A stretch of 64,000 nt of DNA from Stappia albiluteola (lineage in GTDB: Bacteria > Pseudomonadota > Alphaproteobacteria > Rhizobiales > Stappiaceae). The notes below the pieces were generated by a model, which searched no databases, was not told the DNA's origin, and saw only the letters and a program-made list of their open reading frames with translations. Of the stretch, positions 17,988 to 27,406 are shown piece by piece; the stretch's first letter is position 1; each line of letters starts with the position of its first letter. The DNA is taken from positions 7,501 to 71,500 of the forward strand of contig NZ_JACFXV010000048.1 in the NCBI RefSeq assembly GCF_014050225.1, read 5' to 3'. The translations under genes and the position numbers were made by a program.

Positions 17988-18881
17988 ATGTCCAATACGA
18001 TCAGGAATATGGGCACGAGTGCCCGGCCCGCTGCCGCCGTTCTCTTGTGCGTCTACCGCAATGACAACTCGGTTCACTTTGCCGCCGCACTTCAATCCAT
18101 CGCCGGGCAGGACATCGCCTCCCACGACATCCGCGTCTATCTCGGCGTCGATGGCGTGGTACCTCCCAGGATCGAGGCCGTGATTTCCGCTTTCCCGGGC
18201 CTGATCCACAAGGTTCAGCGCAACCGGCGCAATATCGGCCTCGCCCTTACCCTCAACAGCCTGATCGACCAGCTCGAGGATGAGGAGTTCGTCTTCCGGG
18301 CCGATGCCGACGACATCAGCGAACCGTCGCGCTTCCGCCTGCAGATCGACTATCTCGACGCCCACCCGGATCTGTCGCTGATCGGCGCGCAGGCGATCGA
18401 CATCGACCTCGCCGGCACGCCACAGGGTGACCGCAATTTCCCGCTCCGGCACGAGACGATCGTGCAGGCGATGGCCTACGTGAACCCGGTCCTGCATCCC
18501 AGCTACGCCATGCGACGCGCCATCCTTGCCGACCCGATGGTCCGCTACCGGCCCTACTATCTTTCCGAGGATCTCGACTTCGTCATGCGGCTGGCGCTTG
18601 CCGGCCACCGCCTTGGAAACGTGCCCGAGCGCCTCGTCCGCTTCCGCACGGCAGGCGCCTTTTTCGCCAGGCGCACCTCGCTGAAACGCGGCCTCGTCGA
18701 GCTTCAGCTCTATTCGGGTTACATCCGCAAGACGCGCGGCCTGCTGTCGCCCGCTCATGGCCTGGCCTTCGCCCGTTTCGTGATGCGTCTCATTCCGCGC
18801 TCCTGGGCGGACCGCCTCTATCGGTCGTCGCTGCGCCATCGCCTGTTGCGGCTTCGAGAGCGGCAATCGGCCGCGAAGTAG
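17988..18881 (+). CDS. Family 2 glycosyltransferase
   Basis: 297 residues with a GT-A fold. VLLCVYRNDNSVHFAAAL starts the nucleotide-binding half, and FRADADDISEP carries the metal-binding DxD. RNRRNIGLALTLNSL is the typical substrate loop. No clear ribosome site precedes the ATG at 17988; a Met at 18009 is a possible alternative. It is divergent from wzx and ends inside the 3' end of the convergent ligase-like gene (92-bp overlap). Probable role in building the repeat unit. Confidence 0.88.
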   Translation: MSNTIRNMGTSARPAAAVLLCVYRNDNSVHFAAALQSIAGQDIASHDIRVYLGVDGVVPPRIEAVISAFPGLIHKVQRNRRNIGLALTLNSLIDQLEDEEFVFRADADDISEPSRFRLQIDYLDAHPDLSLIGAQAIDIDLAGTPQGDRNFPLRHETIVQAMAYVNPVLHPSYAMRRAILADPMVRYRPYYLSEDLDFVMRLALAGHRLGNVPERLVRFRTAGAFFARRTSLKRGLVELQLYSGYIRKTRGLLSPAHGLAFARFVMRLIPRSWADRLYRSSLRHRLLRLRERQSAAK

Positions 18882-20364
18882 CCGCCTCGGGCGTTGATGC
18901 CCGCTCTGCTGTCGCCGAAGGGCCATGCCTCATCCGCTGCCGACGCTTGCGGAACGGCCGGCTTGCGCCATCCCCCTCTTCGTTTCCAGCAATCCCGTCC
19001 TGCGCTTCGGCAATCGCCACGATCGCGAAAAAGGTGAAGGCGATCGCCTCAAGCTGGATAGAAAAATCGAAAAAGGCGTGCACGGCGACGACGGTCATCG
19101 CGCCGGTTGCCGCCAGCGGCGCGGCATAGGGGCGGCCACGGCGGAAGGTGGAGCGGACCACCGGCAGGAAAAGCGCGGCAAACATTGCGGCGGCGGCAAG
19201 GGCCGCCGGCAGGCCGAGTTCGACGGCAAGCTCCAGGTATGTGTTGTGGGCGTCGCGGAATGTGCGGCCCGCATGGATGTCGGTGCCGAGATAGGTGGCG
19301 AAGACCTCGCCGAAGGCGCCGGCTCCGTGGCCGAGGATCGGACGATCCAGCATCGCCGTCACGGAATCCCGCCACAGCCCCGCCCGGTTGCCGAAATCGC
19401 TCGCCTCTTGGCTGCTCCCCCCGGTCATGGCACCGCCGATGAAGACAAGGATGCCAAGCACGAGCGTCGCCAGCAGCACGGCGGCAGTCACCGTGGCAAG
19501 GCCGGAACGCTCGCGCGAACGGAAAGAGAAGACGACCAGCACCACCACCGCTCCGGCCGCCGACGAGGCGATGCCGGCGCGCGATCCGGTGGCCAGCAGC
19601 GCCAGGAAGACGACGACCGCCATCACCGTGAAGGCAAGTGTGGCCGGCTGCAGCAGCGCCGACAGCAACACGAAGCCGCCCCGGTATCTCGTGACCGACC
19701 GCCGCTGGAACGCATCGATCCTTGCCAGCACCAGCGCCAGCAGGATCATCAGCACCATGCCGAGATAGGTGGCGAAATTGTTCGGATTGACGAAGGGGCC
19801 GGTGACGAAATCGAAGAAGGCCCATTTCTGCACGCCCGACAGCAGATACGGCGCGTTGAGATGCAGGACGAGGCCGCAAAGCGCATACGCCGTGCCCGCA
19901 CCGGCGAGCGCCGCAAGGGCGGCTTCGCTGCGCCGGAAAGTCCTGACCGTCATCAGCAGGACGGCAAACAGCGCGCCCGCGCTCAGCCAGCGCAGGATCG
20001 CATCGAACGTGCCTGTCGGGTAAATGCTGACGGTTGCCGGAAGCTCGCGGCCCGTCAGCGCTTCGGCCGCGACCCATTGCGGGTGGCGCAGGCCTCCCGG
20101 CAGCGGCAGCAGCGCCTGCACCGCCATCCATGCGATCAGCGCGGCGAAGATCGCGGCGGCGATCCTCAATTCGCGGGTCGTCCCGATCGGGCCGGCCGCA
20201 CCCCGCAGTTGCGCGGTCCCCGCCAATGCCAGGGCCGTTCCGCACAACACCGCATCGAAGGCCCAGAACAGCGGACGGTTGGCGCCGAGCGGCAGCGGCG
20301 CGAGCATGACCGTGGCAAGCGCGAGAAGAAAGGCCAAAGCGGCAAACCGGCTTTCACGCGGCAA
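18790..20364 (-). CDS. O-antigen ligase-like polymerase, second membrane protein
   Basis: 524 residues, about twelve membrane segments. The family signature is clear: LLATGSRAGIASSAAG before the periplasmic loop, then RPILGHGAGAFGEVF and DAHNTYLELAVELGLP, which carry the conserved His/Asn of WaaL/Wzy ligases. The hydrophilic C-terminal tail (about 70 residues) is Ala/Arg/Pro-rich and is unusual. The start is TTG at 20364 with AGGAAAG 8 nt upstream, because no ATG or GTG exists in this frame after the preceding stop. The 3' end overlaps the convergent GT2 gene by 92 bp. Follows the ExoP-type kinase gene by 39 bp, so it may be the polymerase of the exopolysaccharide. Confidence 0.83.
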   Translation of the reverse strand: MPRESRFAALAFLLALATVMLAPLPLGANRPLFWAFDAVLCGTALALAGTAQLRGAAGPIGTTRELRIAAAIFAALIAWMAVQALLPLPGGLRHPQWVAAEALTGRELPATVSIYPTGTFDAILRWLSAGALFAVLLMTVRTFRRSEAALAALAGAGTAYALCGLVLHLNAPYLLSGVQKWAFFDFVTGPFVNPNNFATYLGMVLMILLALVLARIDAFQRRSVTRYRGGFVLLSALLQPATLAFTVMAVVVFLALLATGSRAGIASSAAGAVVVLVVFSFRSRERSGLATVTAAVLLATLVLGILVFIGGAMTGGSSQEASDFGNRAGLWRDSVTAMLDRPILGHGAGAFGEVFATYLGTDIHAGRTFRDAHNTYLELAVELGLPAALAAAAMFAALFLPVVRSTFRRGRPYAAPLAATGAMTVVAVHAFFDFSIQLEAIAFTFFAIVAIAEAQDGIAGNEEGDGASRPFRKRRQRMRHGPSATAERASTPEAATSRPIAALEAATGDGAATTDRGGPPRSAE

Positions 20365-20403
20365 GGTCCGGGCTTTCCTGAACCGGGGCGCTCACATGAG
20401 GCA

Positions 20404-22602
20404 TTACCCCTTGGTGTAGTAATAATAGCCGCCCTGTGCGGAACTGGAGGTCGATTTCTCGCCGGACTGGTTGACGACGAGCGACAGGGAGCGCGCCCGC
20501 GCCTTTTCCAGTTCGCGGATGCCGGTACGCACCTCGATCTGGCTGGTCATCCCCCACTGCACGACATAGAGGCTGAGATCGACCTTCTGGGCGATGATGC
20601 CGGCATCGACCACATGGCCGATCGGCGGCGTATCGATGATCACCACGTCGAAATAGCCGGTCAGGCCCGCCAGCAGTTCCGTGAAGCGGTCGGAGGCGAC
20701 GAGCCGGTCGGTCGGCAGGCCGGGATTATCCGCCCCGAACAGGAAGGACAGGTTGCCGTTGGGCATGCGCCGGTCGCGGACGATGACATGCTCCAGCGGC
20801 ACGTCGGTGCGCGTCAGCACGTCGAAGAGGCCCGCATCGACCTCCCCGTCCACCATGCCGGCGATCGACGGCCGGCGCAGGTCGGCATCGACGAGGATGG
20901 TCTTGCGGCCGGCCTCCGCGAAGGTCTCCGCCAGCGCCAGCGACAGGGTCGACTTGCCCTCTCCCATCGTCGTCGAGGTGACCATGAGCGAGAATTTCTC
21001 CGGGAAGTCGAGCGAGACCTCGATATTGAGGCGGGCGCGGCGGATCGTCTCCGCATAGTGGCTGAGCGGCGTTTCGATCAGCGCGTTGGCCAGCCTGCCC
21101 GAGGGCGGGCGGTAACGCGGCACCGACGCCAGCACCGTATGGCCGGTCAGCGCCTCCACCTGCTCGGTGGAGCGGAAGCCGCCGATATATTGCTCGCGCA
21201 GTACCGCCGCCGCTCCCGCGCCGGCCAGCGCCAGCACGAAGGCGAGGCCCAGCATGATCTTCACCGGCGGGAAGCTGATGCGTTCGGGCAGCAGCGCGCG
21301 GGCGACGAGACGCGAATTGGCAATGGCGAAATTCGCCTGTAATTCCAGCTGGCGCAGCCTGGACAGCGTCGCGTCGTAGAGATCGCGGCTCGACTTGGCT
21401 TCCTGCTGCAGCGTGTAGAATTCCACCATGCCCTCGTTGGGAATGGTGATATCGGCGAGGCTCGCCTGCAGCGCACCGCGCAATTCGTCGACCCGGCGGT
21501 CGGCCGCGTCGCGCTCCTCCGCCAGCCGGCCGGCGAAGCGCCCGGCCGCGGCATCGAGATCGCGGTCCAGTTCGGCAAGGCGCTTGCGGGTCGCCGTGAG
21601 CTTCGATTTCTCGTTCGGCTGCAGCTTGCCGAGCGTCGCTTCCTGCTCCTGGCGTTCTGCCATCAGCTTCGCGATATCGCCGTCGCTGCGCAGCAGCTCC
21701 GGATTGACGCCCTTCAGCCCGCTGCGGCTGAGGCCCGCCAGGCTAGCGGCCTCGGCGCGCAGCCGCTCGGCGCCCGTTCCCGCGCGCTCCAGCTCCGCCT
21801 TCAGGCTCTTCACGCGGGCCACCACCTCGCCGGAGCCGTAGCGTTCGGCCGCGGAGGCTATGAAAAGATCCAGCCGGTCCTCGACCTGTCGGATACCCGC
21901 CGACATGGCTTCCACGCGCGCCGAAAGCAGGCGGGCCGCCTTGGCCGCCGTCGTTGCCTTGTTGCGCGCCTGGAAGGCGATGTATTCCTCCGCCACCGCA
22001 TTGGCGATCGTCGCCGCCTTTTCCGGCGAGCGGCTTTCCGCCGAGATCGACAGGATGCTGGTGATGCCCTGCCGGCGAATGTTCAGCGCGCGGGAAAGGT
22101 TCTGCACCACCGCCGTGCGCTCAGCTTCGCGCCGCAACTCGCCGTCCTCGCCGTCGAGAAGCGGATCGGCGACCGGGCTCAGGCCGATCCAGCCCAGCAC
22201 CCGGTTGACCGAGGAGGGCCGGTAGCGGAACTCGTCGTCGGTGGAAAGGTTCAGCCGCTCGATCACGGCGCTCAGCACGTCGGCGGAGCGGGCGATCTCC
22301 ACTTCCGTCTCGATCACGCCAAGCGTGGCGCCGCCCTGCTGGCCCGCCTCCGTGATGCCGAGCAGTTCGGCTTCGCTCGGATCGAAGACCACGAGCGCGG
22401 TTGCCGAATAAAAGCGCGTCAGCAGTGCCACGATCAGCACGCATACAATGACAAGGGAAAGAAAAACGGAGACGGCAACCAGAAATTGCCGCTTCAAGAT
22501 CTCGACCGCCCATTTGAGCAGGCCTTCCGGTTCATGGGTCACGGAACCGCCCGCCGGCTGTATCGGATGAAGGGTGAAAGGACGCGAAAACTTTTCATTC
22601 AT
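20404..22602 (-). CDS. exoP: ExoP/Wzc-type polysaccharide co-polymerase and BY-kinase
   Basis: 732 residues. Order: first membrane segment (about 37-60), periplasmic Wzz chain-length domain with long coiled coil (about 190-420), second membrane segment (about 440-460) after PERISFPPVK, then a cytoplasmic bacterial tyrosine kinase. Walker A is TTMGEGKSTLS, Walker A' TILVDADLRRPS and Walker B VVIIDTPPIG. The C-terminal autophosphorylation cluster is GGYYYYTKG. These proteins set chain length and drive export of Wzy-made polysaccharides. The gene lies at the head of a minus-strand unit with the ligase-like gene. Confidence 0.93.
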   Translation of the reverse strand: MNEKFSRPFTLHPIQPAGGSVTHEPEGLLKWAVEILKRQFLVAVSVFLSLVIVCVLIVALLTRFYSATALVVFDPSEAELLGITEAGQQGGATLGVIETEVEIARSADVLSAVIERLNLSTDDEFRYRPSSVNRVLGWIGLSPVADPLLDGEDGELRREAERTAVVQNLSRALNIRRQGITSILSISAESRSPEKAATIANAVAEEYIAFQARNKATTAAKAARLLSARVEAMSAGIRQVEDRLDLFIASAAERYGSGEVVARVKSLKAELERAGTGAERLRAEAASLAGLSRSGLKGVNPELLRSDGDIAKLMAERQEQEATLGKLQPNEKSKLTATRKRLAELDRDLDAAAGRFAGRLAEERDAADRRVDELRGALQASLADITIPNEGMVEFYTLQQEAKSSRDLYDATLSRLRQLELQANFAIANSRLVARALLPERISFPPVKIMLGLAFVLALAGAGAAAVLREQYIGGFRSTEQVEALTGHTVLASVPRYRPPSGRLANALIETPLSHYAETIRRARLNIEVSLDFPEKFSLMVTSTTMGEGKSTLSLALAETFAEAGRKTILVDADLRRPSIAGMVDGEVDAGLFDVLTRTDVPLEHVIVRDRRMPNGNLSFLFGADNPGLPTDRLVASDRFTELLAGLTGYFDVVIIDTPPIGHVVDAGIIAQKVDLSLYVVQWGMTSQIEVRTGIRELEKARARSLSLVVNQSGEKSTSSSAQGGYYYYTKG

Positions 22603-22767
22603 CGCCTGTGACCTCGATACGCCGCATTCATACTCTCAGAAAATCCTGCCCAGTTCCACAAATCGCACCCGCGCCACCGACGAAAATTTTCATTATTCCT
22701 GCGTCATTTCCCGGATCACTTCATCAAAAATGCCCGGAAATACGGCCAAATACTATCGTCAGATTCA

Positions 22768-22799
22768 CTTTAGGTAAAAATCTCAAAATTTACCTTAAG
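22768..22799. promoter_or_regulatory. Inverted repeat in exoP/peptidase divergent region
   Basis: CTTTAGGTAAA at 22768-22778 and TTTACCTTAAG at 22789-22799, with a 10-nt AT-rich spacer and one mismatch between arms. It sits between the divergent exoP (22602) and peptidase (22925) genes in an AT-rich region, as expected for a regulator site. A second smaller repeat (TTCACTT...AAGTGAA) follows at about 22816-22842. The binding protein is unknown. Confidence 0.45.
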
Positions 22800-22886
22800 G
22801 GAGAATCATTCCAGTTTCACTTCAAGCTCAGCAAAAAGTGAACTTGGCTTCAATTGCCATTCGCAGGGTAACCTCGTCTTAAGTCC

Positions 22887-22920
22887 TTGCCCTCAAGAAT
22901 TCCTCATCGAACGAGGGCAA
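22887..22920 (+). promoter_or_regulatory. Hairpin covering ribosome site of BTLCP gene
   Basis: TTGCCCTC at 22887-22894 pairs perfectly with GAGGGCAA at 22913-22920 across an 18-nt loop. The right arm contains the only Shine-Dalgarno (GAGGG) of the gene starting at 22925, so folding would hide it. This suggests translational control, though no ligand or partner RNA is known. Confidence 0.5.
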
Positions 22921-22924
22921 AGAA

Positions 22925-23527
22925 ATGCGGCTTATACGTGCAGTCAGCTCTGCTATACTTGCAATCTTCATCGCAGGCGCCACTCCGTCTTTCGCTGCTT
23001 CGCCGATCGGCCTGGAGCCGTCGGTGCCGCGCGCCTATAACGGCGCGCGCAAGGCGGCCCCGATGGCGTTTCTCGAATTCTGCATCCGCTATGCGTCCCA
23101 CTGCGCGCCGACACGCGGCCGCGCCGGCGAGGTGACGCGGTCCGGCGCCGTGAAGGCCAATGCCGGCCGCTTTGGCGAGCTGCAGGCGATCAACCGCAGC
23201 GTCAACCAGGCGATCCGTCCGGTCTCCGACGCCACCCAATACGGCGTCAAGGACCGCTGGCGCGTCGGCGTGGCGCGCGGCGACTGCGAGGATTACGTGC
23301 TGGAAAAGCGCCGACGCCTGATCGCGCGAGGCTGGCCCTCCAGTGCGGTGCTGATCGCGCTCGGCCGCGCCCGTGGCCAGCAGCATGCCGTGCTGATCGC
23401 CCGCACCAGCGAAGGCGACTACGTGCTCGACAACCTGACGGGCGAGGTGCTGCCGATCCGGCGCGCTCATATCTCGATCTCCCAGGTGCAGTCGCCCGAT
23501 AACCCGCGCATCTGGCGCTCCTTCTGA
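22925..23527 (+). CDS. Transglutaminase-like cysteine peptidase (BTLCP family)
   Basis: 200 residues with a signal peptide (SSAILAIFIAGATPSFAA, cleavage near residue 25). The catalytic Cys is in RGDCEDYVLEKRR (about residue 121), His in QQHAVLIARTS and Asp in DYVLDNLTGEV, the Cys-His-Asp triad of bacterial transglutaminase-like cysteine proteinases. The family includes LapG, the periplasmic protease that releases surface adhesins under c-di-GMP control, but no LapD or LapA was seen here. Divergent from exoP and convergent with the phosphatase gene. Probable role in envelope or matrix protein processing. Confidence 0.87.
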   Translation: MRLIRAVSSAILAIFIAGATPSFAASPIGLEPSVPRAYNGARKAAPMAFLEFCIRYASHCAPTRGRAGEVTRSGAVKANAGRFGELQAINRSVNQAIRPVSDATQYGVKDRWRVGVARGDCEDYVLEKRRRLIARGWPSSAVLIALGRARGQQHAVLIARTSEGDYVLDNLTGEVLPIRRAHISISQVQSPDNPRIWRSF

Positions 23528-23548
23528 CCGGTTCCCGGATACGGGCTA

Positions 23549-23578
23549 GGTCCGCGCAAGCCCCTCATTGCGCGGACC
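23549..23578. terminator. Convergent-gene hairpin
   Basis: GGTCCGCGCAA and TTGCGCGGACC form a perfect 11-bp stem with an 8-nt loop between the ends of the peptidase gene (23527) and the phosphatase gene (23565); the minus-strand stop codon lies in the loop. There is no T-run, so it may act as a weak bidirectional terminator or mRNA end. Confidence 0.5.
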
Positions 23579-25085
23579 GGGTCCTGGCCACTGCCCGGTC
23601 TAGTGCGACGACCAGATAATCCTGCGCATCGGACGAGAGCCTTGCGATTTCCTCGTTGATGAGTTCCCTGTCGCGGTCGAAGGCGATGTAGTCGCGCGTC
23701 AGGGCGCGCAGGTCGATGCGGTAGCGCACCGCCGATTCCAGGTCTCCCCGCCTCAGTTGCCGCAATTCCTCGTCGAGAAGGGCATCGAGCTTGAAACCGA
23801 GCACGATCCTGTTGGCGATGCTGGAGCCTTCCGCCGTTCCCGTCCTGTAGGCCATGCGCAGAAGCGCCACCGGCCTCTCGCCCACCCCGTCCGCCTCATA
23901 GGCGAACTCGGCCGCCGCCAGCCACCCATAGGGGTCGGCAGGCGCGACGGAATTGTAATCGGCAATCAGCTCCCCGCAGGCGCGGTAGGCCTCTTCCGAT
24001 TGCGCGAAAGGCACCTTGCCGAGGCCGCTGAAATAGTCGCGCCGGCATGCTTCGAGCCGCTCGGCGAAGACGATGCGCCTCGAACCGTCGGCCGTAGCGG
24101 CCCGGCCGGTCATTGCGGTCAGCCCCACCGGCTGCAGCGCCTCGTAGGCCGAAAGCGCCCTCACCGCCCCGGCGACCGTCAGAAACAGGCCGACCGCCAG
24201 CGCGCCGACGGCAACCGGGATTGCCCAGCCGCCGCTTCGCTCCGTGCGACGCCGGCGATCCGGCACCGGGGCAATGGCGCGGGGTGCCGCGTCGCGCTTC
24301 CGCTCGCCGGCGTCTTCGATCCCGGTGAAGACGCTCGGCAAGCCCTCCCGGACGCTGATGACGCCCTTTTCCTCGTTGGACAGCATCAGGACGGAGAGGA
24401 GGCCGGTAAAACAGGCGCCCGTATCGATATTGATGCGATCCTCGCGGATGTCGACCGCATCGACCGGCGTGTGTCCGTGCACCACGGTTTTCGGCAGCGG
24501 GATCGTCGTTTCCAGGAACGGATCGCGGATCCACAGCAGGTCGTTGATATTCTGCGCTTCCAGCGCCACGCCCGGCCTGATGCCGGCATGGACGAAGAAA
24601 TAGCCTCCTAGTTCGAAGCTTGGCCGCAGGCTATCGAGAAAGGCGCGCTGACGGGCCGGCACCCGCCTCGCCAGCGCCGCCGCCAGGCGAAACAGCGCCG
24701 CATCGTCCTGCGGCAGCGAGGCACGGATGCCATAGGCGCGCAGCGTCTCCAGCCCGCCGATCCGCAGCCAGTACGCGCAGGCCATCGGATCGGCGATGAA
24801 GCCGAGCATCGCCTGCTCGTGATTGCCCTGAAGCGCCACGTGCTCCGCGTCGCCGAAAGGATTGCCGCTCAGTCTGTCGAGGACCTTCGAAGTCTGCGGG
24901 CCGCGATCGACATAGTCGCCAAGGGTGACGACGATGACGCGGTCGGCCTTTCGTCTTTCGCGGTCGGCGGCAATCGCGGCTATGGCGTCCTCCAGCAGAC
25001 CTGCCATGCCGTGCATGTCGCCGATCGCATAGACGAGGGTGCCGTCGGGAAGAAGCGGGCCCCTGTCGTTCGGGTCGCGGCTCAT
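23565..25085 (-). CDS. PPP-family metallophosphatase with membrane anchor and C-terminal domain
   Basis: 506 residues. The N-terminal half (about 15-235) has all phosphoprotein phosphatase motifs: AIGDMHG, TLGDYVDRGP, LQGNHEQ, FFVHAGIRPG and VVHGHTP. A basic linker (PVPDRRRRTERSGG) leads to one membrane segment (IPVAVGALAVGLFLTVAGAV, about 295-315). A further 190 residues, helical and of unknown family, follow. It sits between the ExoP-type tyrosine kinase and the ExoY-type transferase, so it could act on phosphorylated proteins of polysaccharide export, but this is inference. The three-part architecture is not one I recognise as standard. Confidence 0.85.
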   Translation of the reverse strand: MSRDPNDRGPLLPDGTLVYAIGDMHGMAGLLEDAIAAIAADRERRKADRVIVVTLGDYVDRGPQTSKVLDRLSGNPFGDAEHVALQGNHEQAMLGFIADPMACAYWLRIGGLETLRAYGIRASLPQDDAALFRLAAALARRVPARQRAFLDSLRPSFELGGYFFVHAGIRPGVALEAQNINDLLWIRDPFLETTIPLPKTVVHGHTPVDAVDIREDRINIDTGACFTGLLSVLMLSNEEKGVISVREGLPSVFTGIEDAGERKRDAAPRAIAPVPDRRRRTERSGGWAIPVAVGALAVGLFLTVAGAVRALSAYEALQPVGLTAMTGRAATADGSRRIVFAERLEACRRDYFSGLGKVPFAQSEEAYRACGELIADYNSVAPADPYGWLAAAEFAYEADGVGERPVALLRMAYRTGTAEGSSIANRIVLGFKLDALLDEELRQLRRGDLESAVRYRIDLRALTRDYIAFDRDRELINEEIARLSSDAQDYLVVALDRAVARTRSAQ

Positions 25086-25115
25086 GGGCGCACCCTCATT
25101 CTGCCGGAAACGCCC

Positions 25116-25937
<822 letters not shown>

Positions 25938-26188
25938 TACTTACACCTCACGATGGGGAACGTGCATCGATCGCGTCCGCTTCCCGACTATTGTCTCGTT
26001 TCCGCCGCTTTCCCTCCCCATTAACCAAGTAAGCTTCTCGGTGGAAAATTCACATTGCGCGCATTTTCAAGATCGCAAACCAGTGGTAGCTTTCTTACCG
26101 CCGTGCAATTTTGAATTAAGTTCCCGGCCACGCACCCGTCTTCCGGCAGAAACTCTGTCGGCAGACACCCCGAAAACAGGATGCGGCG

Positions 26189-26374
26189 ATGGCTCAAGAC
26201 AGAGCAGCTCTTGCCGAAGCGGCTGCGCCAAATCTCGAACGAACCACCGATCATGCGATCGTAGAGGTGCCCCGCGCCAGATGGCGGGGGCAGGTACGCC
26301 ACGGTCTCGTCTACGCAACCCTTGTGGTTTTTTGCGGAGCCTTCTGGGTCACCGCTTTCTATTTTTTCCTTTGA
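26189..26374 (+). CDS. Small membrane protein, 61 residues
   Basis: A short frame with AGGA 7 nt before the ATG. The N-terminal half is polar (AQDRAALAEAAAPNLERTT) and the C-terminal 23 residues form one membrane helix (YATLVVFCGAFWVTAFYFFL). No homologous family is recognised. It stands alone between exoY and a secreted-protein gene in an AT-rich stretch; a longer frame on the opposite strand covers it but lacks protein-like composition. It could be a small regulator or subunit of the polysaccharide machinery, which is only a guess. Confidence 0.5.
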   Translation: MAQDRAALAEAAAPNLERTTDHAIVEVPRARWRGQVRHGLVYATLVVFCGAFWVTAFYFFL

Positions 26375-26447
26375 GAGGCTTTTGCCTTCTTGGTCAGATG
26401 GGGCTTGCATCCGCGCTTGCGCGAATGCTGTTGTCGTTGTTCCTTGA

Positions 26448-26840
26448 TCAGCCAGAACTGCCGGTGTCGTTGAAGCGGCCTTCGTCGTCCTGATTGGGCA
26501 GGTCGTCGATTGCCGCAGGCGCGATCTGGGCGAATTCCTCAAGACAAATCGCCAGCCGGCGATTTTCCGATTCGAGGATTGCCTGGTTGATTGCGTCGGC
26601 GATTGCCGGATCGGCATTCTGCACGATCTGATAGATCTGCCGGCATTCCCGCCTCAGCTCGTTCTCGCTGAGGCCGTTTGCGGCATCGGCCAGTTGACGC
26701 GCCACGCGGGCGGCTTCCTGACCGCTTGTATTCGCCGCGACCTGCAACCTCTCGGCACCTCCGGCACCCTGGGCGAAAGCCGCAGCACCACTCATCAGTA
26801 TTGCGGCAGCAGCCGCAAGGGACTTAAACGCATTACTCAT
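26448..26840 (-). CDS. Small secreted protein of unknown function
   Basis: 130 residues. A signal peptide (FKSLAAAAAILMSGAAAFAQG, cleavage near residue 24) is followed by a helical body with two Cys (RRECRQIYQIVQ and RRLAICLEEFAQ) about 40 residues apart that may form a disulfide. The tail is acidic (DDLPNQDDEGRFN). The start at 26840 is chosen over 26852 because GGGGGAUC lies directly upstream of it. The body resembles small rhizobial exported proteins but I cannot name a family. The upstream region is very AT-rich. Confidence 0.7.
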   Translation of the reverse strand: MSNAFKSLAAAAAILMSGAAAFAQGAGGAERLQVAANTSGQEAARVARQLADAANGLSENELRRECRQIYQIVQNADPAIADAINQAILESENRRLAICLEEFAQIAPAAIDDLPNQDDEGRFNDTGSSG

Positions 26841-26852
26841 TTGATCCCCCAT

Positions 26853-27104
26853 TTTTGACTAAATTAATATTTAATTAACTTATGGTCAAGTTAAACTATC
26901 ATTTAGCATGAGTACGAAATGTCGCATTCTATACATAGGGTAAATTTCGTTTATTACGTAAGTTGTAGTGAAACATATCAGCCGCGTTGCTATATATTAT
27001 GTAAGATCAACTGAGCGCGAACTGAAAATTCAAGAATTTGAAGGAATATATCCACGCAGTTTCAGGTCCGCAATTCTGACAAGAACAAGGAAGTTAGTTC
27101 TATT
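26853..27104. other. AT-rich intergenic island
   Basis: Strongly AT-rich non-coding stretch upstream of the secreted-protein gene, with alternating T-A steps. It contains TTGACC and a TTAA-N7-TTAA pattern at 26864-26878. No hairpin terminator, repeat or open frame with a ribosome site is seen. It may hold the promoter of the minus-strand gene and a silencer-type binding region. Confidence 0.4.
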
Positions 27105-27311
27105 TTAGAGGTATTTTTTGGGAAATTTCACTCTGGCGGCACTCAAAGCCACAAAAAACCACACGCACATCGTGACGAACGACGTAGCGAATGCGCAGAT
27201 TTCCGGCTGCGCCCAAACCTGGTCGCAATTTCCCGCTGCGGGGCGGCCCGCCAATTTATCCCGCGCCGCACATCCAGGACACAGGGCGGCGATCGCGTTG
27301 ATTCGCGTCAT
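27105..27311 (-). CDS. Possible small Cys-rich membrane protein, 68 residues
   Basis: Weak candidate. The frame starts at 27311 and encodes MTRINAIAALCPGCAARDK near the N-terminus, then one membrane helix (ATSFVTMCVWFFVALSAA) and the basic end KFPKKYL. GGGAGG lies about 13 nt upstream, and a four-codon frame in front ends in an ATGA overlap with it, which would allow coupling. It is divergent from nasT. No family is recognised and codon evidence is slight. Confidence 0.3.
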   Translation of the reverse strand: MTRINAIAALCPGCAARDKLAGRPAAGNCDQVWAQPEICAFATSFVTMCVWFFVALSAARVKFPKKYL

Positions 27312-27406
27312 TGCCAACGCATTCCTCCCTACCTCCAAAAGAGGCTGATTCTGCATTGCACAAAATTTAGCTTTGCCTTGTTTGTCGGCATGCGCAAAAT
27401 TGAGGC

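Noticed and set aside
26021-26617. 198-codon minus-strand frame over the small membrane protein gene
   Set aside because: Low-complexity, Ser/Arg/Thr-rich product overlapping two better-supported genes, with no ribosome site.
26864-26878. TTAA-N7-TTAA pattern, like a CtrA site
   Set aside because: The stretch is so AT-rich that this pattern is expected by chance and the neighbouring gene has no cell-cycle link.
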